Source: Tolypocladium sp. Sup5 PDA-1
Lineage: Eukaryota > Ascomycota > Sordariomycetes > Hypocreales > Ophiocordycipitaceae
Length of the DNA: 64,000 nucleotides
NCBI GenBank assembly: GCA_000750105.3
Contig: JPHH03000062.1
Span: 1-64,000 of the forward strand
Reading direction: 5' to 3'
Under the pieces are notes generated by a model that was not told the DNA's origin, searched no databases, and saw only the letters and a list, made by a program, of their open reading frames with translations. Of this stretch, positions 44,066-56,918 are shown piece after piece. Both the position numbers and the translations under genes were made by a program. Each line of letters begins with the position of its first letter. The first letter of the stretch is position 1.

Positions 44066-47000
44066 ACTTTAGTCGATTTCGGGGCAAGGCGTTTGCTTGC
44101 TTTGCTACGCACGGCGGGATGGAGATGTAATTATGCATGTGCGATAGGGATACGCGTCGACGAATTGCATGCACGTATGTCGCCATCTGGTGTCGAAACA
44201 AGGACTAACAACAGGACCTGTGCTCTCGGGACTACGTGACCTTGAACTTTCTCCCGACTGCCCACGGTCCAGTCTCTCACATGCAAAAAGAAAAAGGAGG
44301 GCGCGATTTTAACAAAGGGCCAGAACCTGAGTATCTGTCATTTCACAACGCGACTGCTCAGCCTCGCCGCAAACCGTACCGTGACACGCCCGTGCCAGAA
44401 ACGCAGTGGCAAACTCCCAGGGCTTCGCAACACCACGCACACCCTCACGCAGGACAGCCACACACATCTGCCGTATGAAATGGCGCGCGCGGCCAATGAG
44501 CGCGCGCGACGGCAACCCGTTCGTGAGGTCTCCTGATCCTCCCGTCCACTCACAGCGTCGCATACGGGCGCGACGGTCCATGGGCGGGCGGGCGGCCACC
44601 ACTCGGCCGGCCGAGCGCGCGAGCCTTCTTTGTCCCAGCGTTTATCCTCCTCAGCCACGGTTGGCATCGCGCAGGGGAGGGAGGTGGTTGCGCTGCTGCT
44701 ACTGCTGCTGCTGCTGATGAGGATGCGAGATGGATGATATGTGGTTGCGGCTGCGGTGGGCCAAATCGGGGTGGTTGCCGAACGACTGCCCGGCCTCCAC
44801 TCCAGACCTGCAATCCCCAGGCGACAGCTGGTTGATTCGCCAGTGACATACTCCGTACTTGGCGTGCCATCGCCGCTGCAACTGCGGCGATAAAGCGCCT
44901 GGAAGCAGAGGCATTTAGTCTACAGGTTGAGAAATCTGACAGGCTACCTGTAGCTGCTCTAGCGATGAATGCCGTAAACGTCGAGGCAGTTGGGTGCGTG
45001 ATGCGCCGACTAGAACCCAAGCCGCTGGTAGCGCGCCGGGCCCAAGCATCATCATGGCCTCGGATGGAGACGGAACTTGGCTGGCTGGAAGGACAATACC
45101 TGGCGGATAACGACGGCCATTATCCAGCACCGCGGCCACGGACAGCGCCACATCGTGGTGGACGGTGCCATCATGCGAAGAGGCTTTCCTCCGGCCGCTC
45201 GTGGCCCAGCCTCAAATCCAGTGTTGGGACTCGGGCCAAGACTGATCACCATTCTCGAATATAACGTTATAAGTTAGCTACTTCCGGAAAGGGAGGCGTA
45301 TGAGCTGAGACGAATAAACTACCGCCGCTGAGCGAGCAGTGATGCCTTGATGGAACCAGGAAGCCATGATAGCAGCGGGATTGTACATCTACAAAGTTCG
45401 TGCGCCATGGTGCTCGCGTGCTGTTTGTGTTTCCGCAACACCAGGTAGCGGTACTTCGTACAAAAGAGACCAGTCAAGCCAGACGCCGTGTGGCTGCTTG
45501 CTTCCATGTCAGCCAGTCCAGGCCGCCGCTGTCAAACTACCTAGGCTCCAGCCGCAGCCTCGTCACGGAAACTATGAGCAGATGGACGGGACGCCGTGTA
45601 TCAGCAATGTATCAGAAGCTGAAGGTTCCAGCCCGCGCCTTCTCGCCCTCTTCAGGCAAGGCGCGTCGAGACTGTGGTGGGCTAAGAGGGCATGTACATG
45701 GAGTAGCTGGGAGGGTTGGTCGAGGGTTGTGAGTTGAGGAGACCAAAAATATGACGAATCACATTTGCGGTGGGCGGATTACAACGCTTGCCGCACCACG
45801 AGCGCCTCCTCCGCACTGATAAGCGACGTTTGATCTGGGGGAGGGGATCAGAAATGAGGAGAAATGTTTCTGATCAAATTACCGCAACCCTGGAGAGCGG
45901 CATGAAAATATGAGCAAGACATTGCTTCCTATACTCCGTATACGGACTACGCCGGAAGGAACCTATCCGCCAGGGTCTTCAGCACAGAGCAGCCGTTATC
46001 AACATGCACGGGCATGGCCCTTGGGCCGCGCCCCGAGGCCAAGAATAGAGTTGGATGATGCCGCATGGGCATTGCCTTGGCCCAAACTCTCACCTTTGTC
46101 GCCAAACTTGCTCATGGAGAAGACGTATCACCACGGGTGAGCTGCTGCCTCGCCACGATGAAGAGCCAACCAACTGCCCGATTGCACTCAGGCAGGCGTT
46201 TGCATTCTTGCCAGCCCAGCCCAGCCCCAGCCTATGGCTCGAGCGCAGTGCGGAGCAGGTAGCGAGTGCGGGCAGGGACACCACGGACTACGGAGTACAC
46301 GATGGCCTCCGCGCGGGACCAGGACCCGATGTGAAGGTGTCGTCGCTTCCGGGATTGCGCGCGGGAGGGTCGGCCCACGCCCTCGCACCCGCGCGAGCCG
46401 TCGTGAGCGAAATGAATGACGAGGGATGAATGGTGTGGAGGCGAGCGAAGCCCAGACTGCCCCTCTGTGCAGCCATCATCGTCATGTCGTCCACTCAGTG
46501 AACACTTGCATGACGCCGGACTCGACCATCGTGAGCTACGTACATACCTGATCCGAGCAGCTCAGCTCGAGTTTTGTTGCGGCTCTCCTCGCGCAGCCCT
46601 TGCGCCGCTTCCAGCCGGGTCGCACAGACTCGCCGCGACGTGGGAGCACGGCGTTTGCTGGATTCGGGCCCATTGGCGCGGCCGCACCAGGGCTGCATGC
46701 CCGCTGCATCGTCGTGACAGCGCATTGTCGCGGCGACTCACGAGCGAGCGAGGGCAGAATGCCGGAGGGTCGCGACGATTGATGATAAGTGGAAGCACAT
46801 GGGAGCCTTGGCGCAAGTTTCTCACGAGTGCGGCCCGCTGTGGGCTTCCAAGTGGGATGATGCTAATTGCCGACGATCGCAACCGCTTCCGGGTCGTCGG
46901 CGACGGGGCAGAATCGTGCGTGGGCGGGCGATCTTGTAGGAGCACGGGCGTTGGGCTCGTCGCAGGAACCGGCGAGCATACCCCGGCAAACGGTTCAACA

Positions 47001-48529
47001 CCACGAGTTGCAGGGGGCAGCCCGCGCCTCGGTGACGCTGTCCCGTGGCGATGGGCATCCAAGTCTTTGATATACGAGCACTAAACATCCGCACTCTGTA
47101 CAACCTCGAGAGGCTCTGTCGGGTACCCTCTACCGAGGGATGGAGCTCTCGGGGCGAGGCCGGGGTTCGCAGCAGCAGTAGGTAACAACAGCAGCAGGGC
47201 AGCGACCGCAATACGTGGACGATTCGCCGTCCACCTCGCTGCTGCACGGCGGCCCGAATCTCGTTCGAGTGGCCCGACAACAGCGCGCAAGATGCGGGCC
47301 AACGGCAGACGAGGCCAGTCGCGCAAGCGAACTCACGATGCAGCACAGGGCGACCGAAACAGTTTCCCCTGCATCGTGAGAACGGAGTCGGTCGGAGCTC
47401 GGCGGGAGCTGCGCGAGACTCTCGAGCAATGCTGCCGGCGCCAGAGCCCACTTGGGCAGCGGCAGGCTTGTCGAGAGGCAAGGGGCCATCGTGCCGTTGC
47501 CGTTGGCGTCGAGGAAGCGAACGAACCAACCGACCAACGGCAGCTATCGTGAGAATCACAGAATGACACAAGCGTCGACAGGGTCGGGACTGGCCTGCCA
47601 GTGCTCCGTGCGACGCTGCAGCGCCGACAAGGGTTGTGTCGCGTTGCGCCACTGGCGGCCGACGAGGCCAGGCCCAGACGACGAATCTCTGCCTTGGACC
47701 TTGGTCGACACGGGCAGGCATGTCGATAGCCGTGGCGTCCTTGTTGGGTTCCCGTTCCCGCCGTTGTCGCCATCTCGGGAGACGCAGGGCCGCCAACCTC
47801 CCCGTCGAGCATCGTGAGCTGACATTGCGAGTGACGATGCTTCTCTCTGATATCGTCCTCTCTCGTTTCCTTCTCTCCAGTTTCGCCGCCACATAGACCA
47901 GCAGCCAGGGAACAAACCTCTGTGCGCACGCGTTGGGCAGCGCTGCCGTCGCGGGGCTTTCCTCGTCCTGGACCTACGAGTAGTCTGCCTGGTTCCGTGG
48001 TTACCCTGCCTGGGCACGAAGACGCACCCACAGGTGTCGTGGTCACGATGCCGACCGCCTGCCGATGCGACCTGTCGCTGGCGGTGGCGGTCCGGATCGC
48101 GAGCGAATGCGGGAGTTGTGCAGCTGCATGAGCCTTCATCGAATTGGGCACGGCGGAATCCGCTTGTCTGACAAAACGCGCTTGGAACCCTTTCTGCGGG
48201 CGGGCTCGCCTCTTGCGCCAGACATCGTGAGTCTCGAGTCGGAGGTTCTCGGGCCAGCGCTGGGGTGCAGAGAGCCACGAGCGCCCCGCGATGGAATTCA
48301 GGCGGCGCGCTGAGGAATTGGTCTCCTGCATCGGACCCCGCCACTCATCATCACTGCAGACATTCAACGCAAGGAGACGGCCATGCAACGCTGACACGAG
48401 ACGAAAAGAAAAGAAAGACACATGCAAATTGAAAGAGGCCGATGCACAAAGAAAGAAAAAAAATGTTGAACGCGCAACGCTGGTTCCGGTTGGATCGACC
48501 GCCGATAAGGACGATGCCGAAAAAGTAGT

Positions 48530-48551
48530 CCGTACCTACGGATAGGTACGG
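48530..48551. repeat. Perfect 9-bp inverted repeat
   Basis: CCGTACCTA (48530-48538) and TAGGTACGG (48543-48551) are separated by four bases. They contain the CCGTA/TACGG core seen several times in this interval. Confidence 0.6.
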
Positions 48552-49597
48552 AGTGTCTCCCGCGCCTTCTTACTGGCTCCCAGCAAAAAAAGATAAGGTA
48601 CCTGCAGAGGCCCCAGGCCCAACAGCTGGGACGATTGCGCCAGCACGCCCAGCACGGGGCAGCTCAGCAGCAGTGTGCCACGGCGCCGCATCTCGCGCAT
48701 GCTCGACATTGCCCTTACCCTTTCCCATTTGCCTCAGTCTTTGGCATCCGCCCGGTGGCGGGTTGGAGGGAAAGGTTTCCCCAGTAGCAGTAGACTGCTA
48801 CGCCAGACGGGACGGAACACTGCAGTGGTAACCTGGAAGGCCCGCCGCAATGGCGTCCACTGCCACAGGCGTCTAGCGCCTGAACGGCCGCCGATCCAGC
48901 ACCCCAGGCTCGCGCGCTAGGCCTGCAGCGTGCGACCTGCCTGCAGCTGGCCCGCAGCAACGCCAACCTCTGGCCGGGCCCCGGACTGTCGCGGCGAGCC
49001 AATAGCGCTGTGCATGCGATAAGCTCCTTGGCGCCGCAACGGGATGGACGCACCTCAGCCTGACTGATAGAGCGTGCGATAGCAGAAGAAGATGTGCGTG
49101 TGCGCCCTCTGGTACTTGCGCCGCCCGCCAGCGACAGCAAGCAACAGCGCACCCGCTGAGTGGGCGACGACCTGAGTGGCCCCCGTCCGTCCCCTGCGCC
49201 GGCCCAAGCGGGCATGCGGCCCCACTGGATCCACCCATCGCACACCACCTTGGAGGGCCTACGTCAGGCTGAGGTACATGCTGGTTGGCCCGCCGGAGCT
49301 GGGAGGCACAGTGCGCTCCTCGTATCCGTACGGCCTGACCCAGCGTCACACCACCTGCATTGGCGGCGCTGCTGGGCGAGGGCGACACTCAACCCCACCG
49401 TGCGTGCGACTGCCTGCCACCCTCTGCCAGTTCCTCCGACTCTCGCCCGCGCGCGCACACTGTCCGCTGCCCAGCAGAGGTACCTGTGCAGGTACGTACC
49501 GGCCCTTCCCCCCCCCTGCGGCACCGCTGCACATCGCTCACTGTCGCCCGCTCTTGCTGGTGGAGCCCCCCCCAAATCCATCATTTCCAACCAAGCC

Positions 49598-49650
49598 CAC
49601 CACCACCACCAGCACCACCACCAGCACCACCACCAGCACCACCACTCCAT
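49598..49650 (+). repeat. CACCACCACCAG microsatellite
   Basis: About four copies of a 12-bp CACCACCACCAG unit, roughly 300 bp upstream of the kinase start; probably promoter or leader sequence. Confidence 0.75.
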
Positions 49651-49964
49651 ACCACCACCTCCTCCTCCCATCCATCGCAAATCCCAACCGACTCTCAAGA
49701 AACCACAACCACCGCTTCTCTCACCTCGCCATCTCCCTCAACTCGCCCTCTCCTCACTCCTGTCTCTTTGCTGCCCGCCTGCTTCTCTTTATCCTACGCC
49801 TCCGCTCGCTCGAATTTCGCCAATCCCGCCCTCAATCATGTTGCGATAGGTCTGCCGGTCCTGGCCGCTCTGACTCTGCCTCGAGGCCCGCATCGCGAGT
49901 CGGCAGCAACCCGCCCCAGCAGCATGTCGAGTCGAGCGTCCTCGACCCCCCGAAACACTTCGAA

Positions 49965-52900
49965 ATGGACTCCTCGCCGCAGCATCAGGAGTCGACCCAG
50001 CGGCAGCAGCAGCACCCTGCCCAGCCGCCGCTCCACGCCCATCTTCCTCCATCCACGTCGCTGCCGCTGAGGACCGCCAACAGCACGCCCATGTCCTCGC
50101 CCGGCCTCTTCAGCCCAACGCCGTCGCCCCGGCACCTCCATGCCACTTCCATATCCGAGAGCAACACGCCGGCGCCAATATCGGGAAGCCCATATTTGCA
50201 TCCATTGCAGACGCACCGAGTTCGAGAGTACGTGACCACTGCTGCCCTTTGCCCCTCTTCACCACCACGCACGTGTTTCACGACGGCCGGCCGTGAGCCG
50301 CGTCGAGTCCCCCCCTCCCCTCTTGCATACCTCTGTGGCATGATATCTGCGGCCGCAGCATGACTAACAGCCACTTGGCATAGGACGCACAAGGCCCTCA
50401 TCGACTCGGACAACATCACCGGCCGCAAGTCGATCAACCAGTATGAGGTCATTGAGGAGATTGGCCGCGGCATGCACGGCAAGGTCAAGCTCGCCCGCAA
50501 CACCGAAACCGGCGAGAACGTGGCCATCAAGATCATCCCGCGCTTCTCCAAGAAGCGTCGGCTCGGCAGGGTGACAGCCATGTCGCCGCAGGACAAGACC
50601 AAGAAGGAGATTGCCATCCTGAAGAAGATACGCCATCCCAACGTCGTCGCCCTCCTCGAAGTCATCGACGACCCCGAACTCAAGAAGATCTACATGGTCC
50701 TGGAGCACGTCGAGCTCGGCGAGGTCGTGTGGCGCAAAAAGGGGCTGCCTCACATATGCCAGTACGAACGGAGGCGCGTCGAGCGCGAGATGCGAGGCGA
50801 TGCCCCCACGGCCGAGGAGGAACAGTATAATCAGCTGCTCGAGCGCCGCCAGGCCCTCAAGGAGCTCAAGAGGGCCCGGATGGCGCAGAACTTTGCCGGC
50901 CCATCTGACTACTGGAGCGTCGAGCACGGCGCCGCCGACGAGGGAAGCAGCGTCGGCCACTGGTCGCGCATCTCCTCGCGTGAAGACTTTGCGGTTGCTG
51001 ACGGACATCCGTCGCCGCCCGGATCGCGCCGGTCGTCCCGGGCGCCGTCTCGGTCCCTGTCCATTACGTCGACGGGCCTGCCGCCCACAGAACTCGACGA
51101 GATTGTCGATTGGGGCGAAGATATGGAGACGCCGATCCCGCAGGCCACCTCGACGACTGCCCTCGACGGAACCATGTATGGCGCCTACGTCGAAGACGGC
51201 TTCCGGGTCCGGTCGCCCAGCATGGCCGACTCCATCATCTCCCACATGTCCTCGGTCGACTACAACCCGCGCGCTCATGATCCCTTTGCCGAGGACTTTT
51301 CCTTTGTGCCCTGCTTCACCCTGGACCAAGCGCGCTCAACCTTCCGGGACACCGTCCTGGGACTCGAATACCTTCACTACCAAGGCGTTGTGCATCGAGA
51401 CATCAAGCCTGCCAACCTGCTGTGGAGCAGGGATCATCGGGTTAAGATTTCGGACTTTGGAGTTTCGTATTTTGGGCGACCTATCCGCGACGGCGAGTTG
51501 GATGAGACGGTGTCCGAGTCGGAAGCTAAGGACTTTGATGACGACCTCGAGCTCGCCAAGACCGTCGGCACGCCCGCCTTCTTCGCCCCTGAGCTTTGCT
51601 ACACGGACCTCGATAAGATGGAGCAGCCCAGAGTCTCTGAGCAGATCGATGTCTGGTCTCTCGGCGTTACGCTGTACTGCCTCATCTACGCTCGCATTCC
51701 GTTCCTGGCCGAGGACGAATTCCAAATGTTCAAGAAGATTGCCACTGAAGACGTGCATATTTCTCGCAGGCGGCTCAAGCCCGTCGACCCATCCACCTCG
51801 CCAGCCGCAACCTCGCTCTACAAGCGCCAGAACGCACATCCGTATCGCGATGACAACGATCTCGAGTACGAGGAAGTCGACAACCTCTTGTACGACCTGC
51901 TGCGCCAAATGCTTGTGAAGAACCCCGAGAAGCGAATCCGGCTGAGGGACATTAAGCGTCACCCATGGGTCGTCCAGGGCATCGCCAACCCTGTGGGCTG
52001 GATTGATGACACCGACCCAGCAAGGCCGTCTTGCGGCAGGAAGATCCAGGTCGACGAGAAGGACATGTCGTTTGCCGTTATTCCGCTCAACTTCCTCGAG
52101 CGGGCAAGGTCAGTCATGAAGAAGGCTGTTGGGAAGGTCATGCACCCCCTCGTGGAGCGGAGCGACAGCAAGTCTCGACGACGAGCCACCAGCAGCGCAG
52201 CCAGTTCCGCTGGAGACAGCATGTTTAGACACACGGCGCCGCCAACGCAGTATACCAGCGATCGGCGTGGCAGCCTCCGCGTCGACGACTATTTTACCCA
52301 GGTCGGCAAGGACTCATCAGACCACCCTGCCCCAGCTTCATCAACCACTGATCTTCAGCCAGAGACGGTGGCGTACGATCCTCTCGCCACGGTTCTGCCG
52401 CCCCTAGAAAAGCCTCGGGAATCAGGGCCCGGGGAGTCTGACAATGCGAACCGGGAAACGGGATGCTCGCGGCGATTTCAACGCCAAAACGGGCCGGCAA
52501 ATCTCACCTCGAATTTTCTAAACCTGACCCCAGTGCTGTCTCATCAGGCACAATCAACCCCGGTCACACCGCATTATCACGGGCCCCGCGAGGACCGGCG
52601 CGATGGAGAGACGACTGGCCGGAAAACGCGAGGGTTGGAAGGCCAGGTTGACGAGATCTCTCGGTCGGCATCCGTGGATCGAGCGCTTTTTGTCAACGCA
52701 GACAAGCGTGCCCAAGCCCAGGTCGCTCTGAGCAATGCGGTTGCTCCTGGAAGCATGCAATGGCCGAGACACCCCAGACCGATGCGGTCCGTCGATCTTG
52801 GGAGAGGTAGGCATGGCCACAGCAGCAACCCGTCACCGCTGTCCAGTTCTCCCAAGACTAGCATTGCCAACTACCAGCATGGCCAACCTCAGTCTGATCC

Positions 52901-53795
52901 AAACTTCAATACGCGGCAACAGGCACGGGTCGACGAGCGGCTACAGACTTCACATCGCGTTGAAATCATTTCCAATGCGAAGCAGCCAGAGCACCGTGGC
53001 CACATCTCTTTCAGCCCTGAGACCCTCGCGCCAGGCGCCGCCTCATCGTCCCCGACGAAGCTGGTATCTGAGCACGCTGATGTAGACCCGGTGAACATCC
53101 CCTGTCCACCGTCGCCCGACGCTCAAGAGTGGCCGCAGCACACTGGAGCTCCGTCGAGGGGCGACTCCATGACGACGACCAAGTCGTGTAGCCTGGAGTC
53201 CATGGAAGGCATAGGCACCCCTCTCACAAGTCCTAGTGAGACTACGAGCCCGGTGGCCACGGACGGCCCACCAAAGAATAGGTCCCAAAACATGCTCATC
53301 TTCCAGTCGGACCCGTCCTTGCCAGCATTGCTCAGTGGCGCCAGCTCCATCTCCGCAGACATTGAGGGCGAGCTCCTATGCAGGCCTGGCGTCGTTCATC
53401 AATCGCCACGACTCGAATCATCTGACTCAATGACCCCTCCTGCATTAGCCAAGGACACGGCCGGTAGCTTCTCGATGGACCATGTGTTTCGGAACGCACC
53501 CGCCATGGAGAGTGGCCCCCTCGCCCTGCATCTTCAGCCGCCTGGTCCTGCAAGCCCAGGACCTGTGGAATCAAAGACGCTTCACGCTGACGATGACGAT
53601 GATGATGCAAGCGACGACGGTATTCTGCTCATGGTCAAGTCGCGGAAGAGGACGTCGCTGTTGGTGAAAGCGGCGCCTACTCGGCCGCCATTCGAGGCAA
53701 AACGGCGTGATACGGGCGCCAGCACGGCCAGCAACGAGACGGCGAAGAAGGTGCCCGTCCATGATGACGACGGTTGGTTCCCACCTGAAGCATGA
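49965..53795 (+). CDS. CaMKK/SAK-type serine/threonine kinase
   Basis: Two exons, 49965-50227 and 50384-53795, with a 156-nt intron (GTACGT donor, TGACTAACAG branch, GCATAG acceptor), give 1,224 residues. ATG 49965 is the only in-frame ATG upstream of the splice. A Pro/Ser-rich N-terminus is followed by the kinase domain: glycine loop G-R-G-M-H-G-K-V near 115-122, VAIK lysine K137, HRD at 425-427, DFG from D445, and A-P-E-L-C-Y. A disordered insert of about 200 residues splits the lobes after the hinge. The long C-tail is Ser/Thr-rich and ends D-D-D-G-W-F-P-P-E-A. It resembles Aspergillus CmkC, fission-yeast Ssp1 and yeast Sak1/Tos3, which phosphorylate the Snf1/AMPK activation loop; that role is inferred from family membership. 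Confidence 0.9.
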
Positions 53796-54869
53796 CGGCT
53801 CCACCACCCGACTTTGGACATTTACCACATCTCTACTCACTCAAACAACATACAAGGTCGACGAACTGAAAGAGAAACATCCAGCGAATATCTGGCCCTT
53901 TAGACGACATATCACTGTGCGACATGGGTATGTCGGTGGAAACCTGCCTCACGGCGCCATCGGATACACATACTAGACCTCCGGATCTATCGAGCCCATC
54001 ACACGAATGGGCCGTCTCAGCCAGGATGCACATCGAGACTGCTTCCCTTATTTATTCTTTTGCTTTCATTTATTTGTTTCAATAGCGACTGCTCGAGTAC
54101 GCCGCCTCTCGTTGACCAAGACTTGAATGGACGTCTTGGTATGCGCTGGAATGACGACAGATGAGAGACGACGGATGATGGATCGACGGCACAAATTGTC
54201 GAGCTGGCGTGCAATGGGTCTTTGAGGGACGAAGCACGCGCGACGTCGTGGGCAGACGAAACACGCACTCGGAGCAGCGCATACACCTGACATTGCATGC
54301 ATTGGGAGGCACAGCCCTGGATTATTTTTATCGTCCTGCAAGACGAGCGGTCAGCGGGCCGCCCTGACCGGAGCCGGGATTTAATGGGCGCTACTCGCGG
54401 CTTTGAGGCGCTGGTAATATGCCTCCCCGATCGAGGGGAGCTGGGCATCCTGCGCTCTGTCTTTTTCGTTCACCCAGTCTGCATGGTACAGCAAGGCGGA
54501 ACAGCATATAGGCGATGGGATGGGATGGGTCGAATGAAGATGGGACGGATACAACTCTGGGCGGTGCACTGTTAATCATGGGATAGCGCGGTTGGGCCCG
54601 GGAGGCTGTGTCAGTATTGTGAATGAGCGTGGGATGGTAGCGATGAGATATCCGGTGGGAAATTGATTACTTGAAACACTTGGTCGTCTTGTATGTGACG
54701 ACCCGACTTGTTTATAAAGGCATGAAGCCCCCAAGGGTACTATGGCGCTTCGATGGTCTAGAGCAAGGATAAGGGCCAAGACGGGGCTATGTTTTGTATT
54801 ATGTTGTACATATATCTAGGAATTGAATAGCTCTCGTCTGCTTCTATCAAGCGAAAGGTTGCCTGGATC
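53796..54869. other. Convergent 3' interval
   Basis: 3' flanks of the kinase (plus) and ALG2 (minus) genes. No additional gene is supported. Confidence 0.5.
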
Positions 54870-56409
54870 TCACTTGTGGAAGAAGCGCTTGTAGGTCGAT
54901 GCAATGCCCAGCCCGACGGAGAAGAAGATGGCGAGGAGCACGAGATTGAGGATGTTGTTGAAAAAGGGCGGCCGGCGCTTCATGGCGACTATTTCGGTGA
55001 CGGTGGCGTCGAGGCGCTCCGACATTTGCTCGCGGCCAAACGTGGTCTTTACCCGCTCGGCGCCCTCCTCGCCCATCCTCGCGAGGTCGGCGTCGGGCAT
55101 GGCGAGGGCGGCGCGCATGACGGCGGACCAGGCGTCGACATCGTCCGGGTCGCGCAGCCAGCCGGTCTGGGGGTCGCGGATGGTCTCGATGGGCCCGCCG
55201 GTGTTGGCGGCGAGGACGGGGCGGTGGGCGAGCATGGCCTCGAGGGGGACGATGCCGAAGTGCTCGTTGGAGGGGGTGTAGACGAGGAGGCGGGCGGAGC
55301 GGAGGAGGACGGCCTTGAGGGCGTTGGGGACGGAGAGGAGGAAGAGAACCTGGCCTTGCGCGGCGAGGGTGCTGGACTTGGAGCTGGTGACGGTGTGGTG
55401 GGTGAGTTTGAGGGATGTGGCGAGGTGCTGGAGTTCGGCGTGATATTGGACGTTTTCGGAGACGCGGGGGTCATGGCCGCCTGGTGATGCAAGTCAGTCG
55501 TGGTCATGGAGGAATTGTCAGGGTTCATACCGGCGAGGACGAGGCGCACGCCCTTGCGCTCCGTGTCGGGAATGGCGGCAAAGGCTTTGATGGCGAGCCC
55601 AATGTCCTTTTTGCGCTCGAAGCGGTTGATGCTGAGGATAATCTTGCCGTCACCACCCAAGATATCATCATCCCCCTTACCCGCCAGCTCACCCTCCTTG
55701 GCCTCGGTATCAACACATGGATACACCACCCTCGTCGGCACCCTACCCGTCAGCCCGGGCCACGTCCTCTCGACGACCCCTTTTGTAAACTCGGAATTCA
55801 CCGCCACCGCGTGCGCAAACCCCATGGTCCATTCCTCGAGCCAGTCAAAGGGCACGCGGTACAGGCGCTTGAGCAGCGACGCCTCGCGGCCGCGCGCGAG
55901 CAGCAGGTCCGGGAAGTGGCAGTAGAAGAGCAGCGGCACGTCCTCGTACGAGTACTGCAGCAGGGGCAGGCCGGCGGAGAGCTGGTCGACGAGGAAGGCG
56001 CGCGGCTTGAGGGCGGGGAGCTCGCGCGTAAGGGTGATGGTGAGGAGGAGGTGCCAGTGGCGCAGGATGGCGCAGAGGATGGTGAGGCGGGAGAAGAGCG
56101 AGGGGGGGACGAGCCAGGCGCCGCGGACGCGGACGTCGAGGGTTCCTGGGCTGGTCAGCGGCGATGCATCATTGCGTGCCTGAGTAGGGCGTGAGGGCTA
56201 CCGTCGCGGCACTCGTCGAAGCAGTGGCTCGGGTCGCAGTGGTTGGTGAAGATGACGACGCGGTGGCCGCGCTGCTGCAGGCCGACGGCGGCGTCGACGA
56301 CGAGCCGCTCTGCGCCGCCGATGCCGAGGTCTGGGTGGAAGAAGACGATGGTGCCGTCGCCACTGCCGCCGCCGCCGGGCGCAGAGGATTGGGGAGTGGG
56401 AGGCGGCAT
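54870..56409 (-). CDS. ALG2: Alpha-1,3/1,6-mannosyltransferase ALG2
   Basis: Three exons (56409-56202, 56145-55531, 55480-54870), introns 56 and 50 nt, giving 477 residues. ALG2 adds the second and third mannoses (alpha-1,3 then alpha-1,6) to the dolichol-linked oligosaccharide on the cytosolic face of the ER. Visible features are the N-terminal H-P-D-L-G-I-G-G-A-E-R-L, the glycosyltransferase family 4 acceptor half, S-I-N-R-F-E-R-K-K near the middle, and the donor-binding C-terminal block S-N-E-H-F-G-I-V-P-L-E-A-M with the E-x7-E acids. A C-terminal hydrophobic helix (N-L-V-L-L-A-I-F-F-S-V-G-L) is typical of fungal ALG2. An essential housekeeping gene; no defects. Confidence 0.96.
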
Positions 56410-56918
56410 CGTGTGCCGTGGTGCTTGGGAATGTCGTCGCGATGGAGGAGGTTTTGGTGTTTAGAAGAGGACAGCTTGGGGGGATGTGGGGGTGGGGTTC
56501 GTAAGCTGGAGCTAGGGTGGGGCTCGTATGAGCTGGAGCTTGGTGCACGTGTTGGGCACGCGCGTGAGAAGCCGTAGAGATTCAAAACGTAGCATCACAA
56601 CACAGTTGCCAACCAAGATATACAACGAACAAGACAGTACTGCTCTGAAGCACAGCAGAGGAGGAGAAAAACCAAGCAGGTTTCGAAAAAGAAATTTTAA
56701 AAAATTAACCGGATACCGGAGTCTCAGAAGATGTCCTTTAACCTGACGTCCAGCTAGAATAACTTCAACACTCCGGAGGGTTGCTTGTTTGGCCAAGAAC
56801 ACGTACGAATTGGCCCCGGAGGTGGAACCTGCATCAATAAGAGGCGAACGAGCTGCAGCATATAGCAAAAGTGGATTCCACAATAGCAAACTGCGACGGT
56901 CGATACCTCTAGAAGCAA
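56410..56918. other. Promoter side of ALG2
   Basis: About 510 bp between the start of ALG2 and the 3' end of the regulator gene, both on the minus strand. It is the likely ALG2 promoter. Nothing else was recognised. Confidence 0.5.

Larger units (their letters stand above)
42851..49964. other. Large GC-rich interval without a supportable gene
   Basis: Seven kilobases upstream of the kinase. From about 44 kb it is GC-rich, so long ORFs arise in several frames at once, especially on the minus strand at 46.8-48.4 kb. They lack domains, are rich in R/S/P/A, and overlap one another, so I do not accept them. Minor landmarks are the hairpin at 43980-44065, a CTG run near 44691-44717, TACGGAGTA motifs, the inverted repeat at 48530-48551 and a CACCACCACCAG microsatellite at about 49598-49650. 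Part is likely promoter and leader of the kinase gene. Confidence 0.45.

Noticed and set aside
46822..48427. Two long overlapping minus-strand ORFs (356 and 364 codons)
   Set aside because: They overlap in different frames in GC-rich DNA, are biased to R/S/P/A/G, show no domain, signal or membrane pattern, and equal-length frames exist on the other strand.
49176..49964. Longer N-terminal extension of the kinase
   Set aside because: The frame is open upstream of 49965 but has no ATG and runs through the CACCACCACCAG microsatellite; treated as leader sequence.
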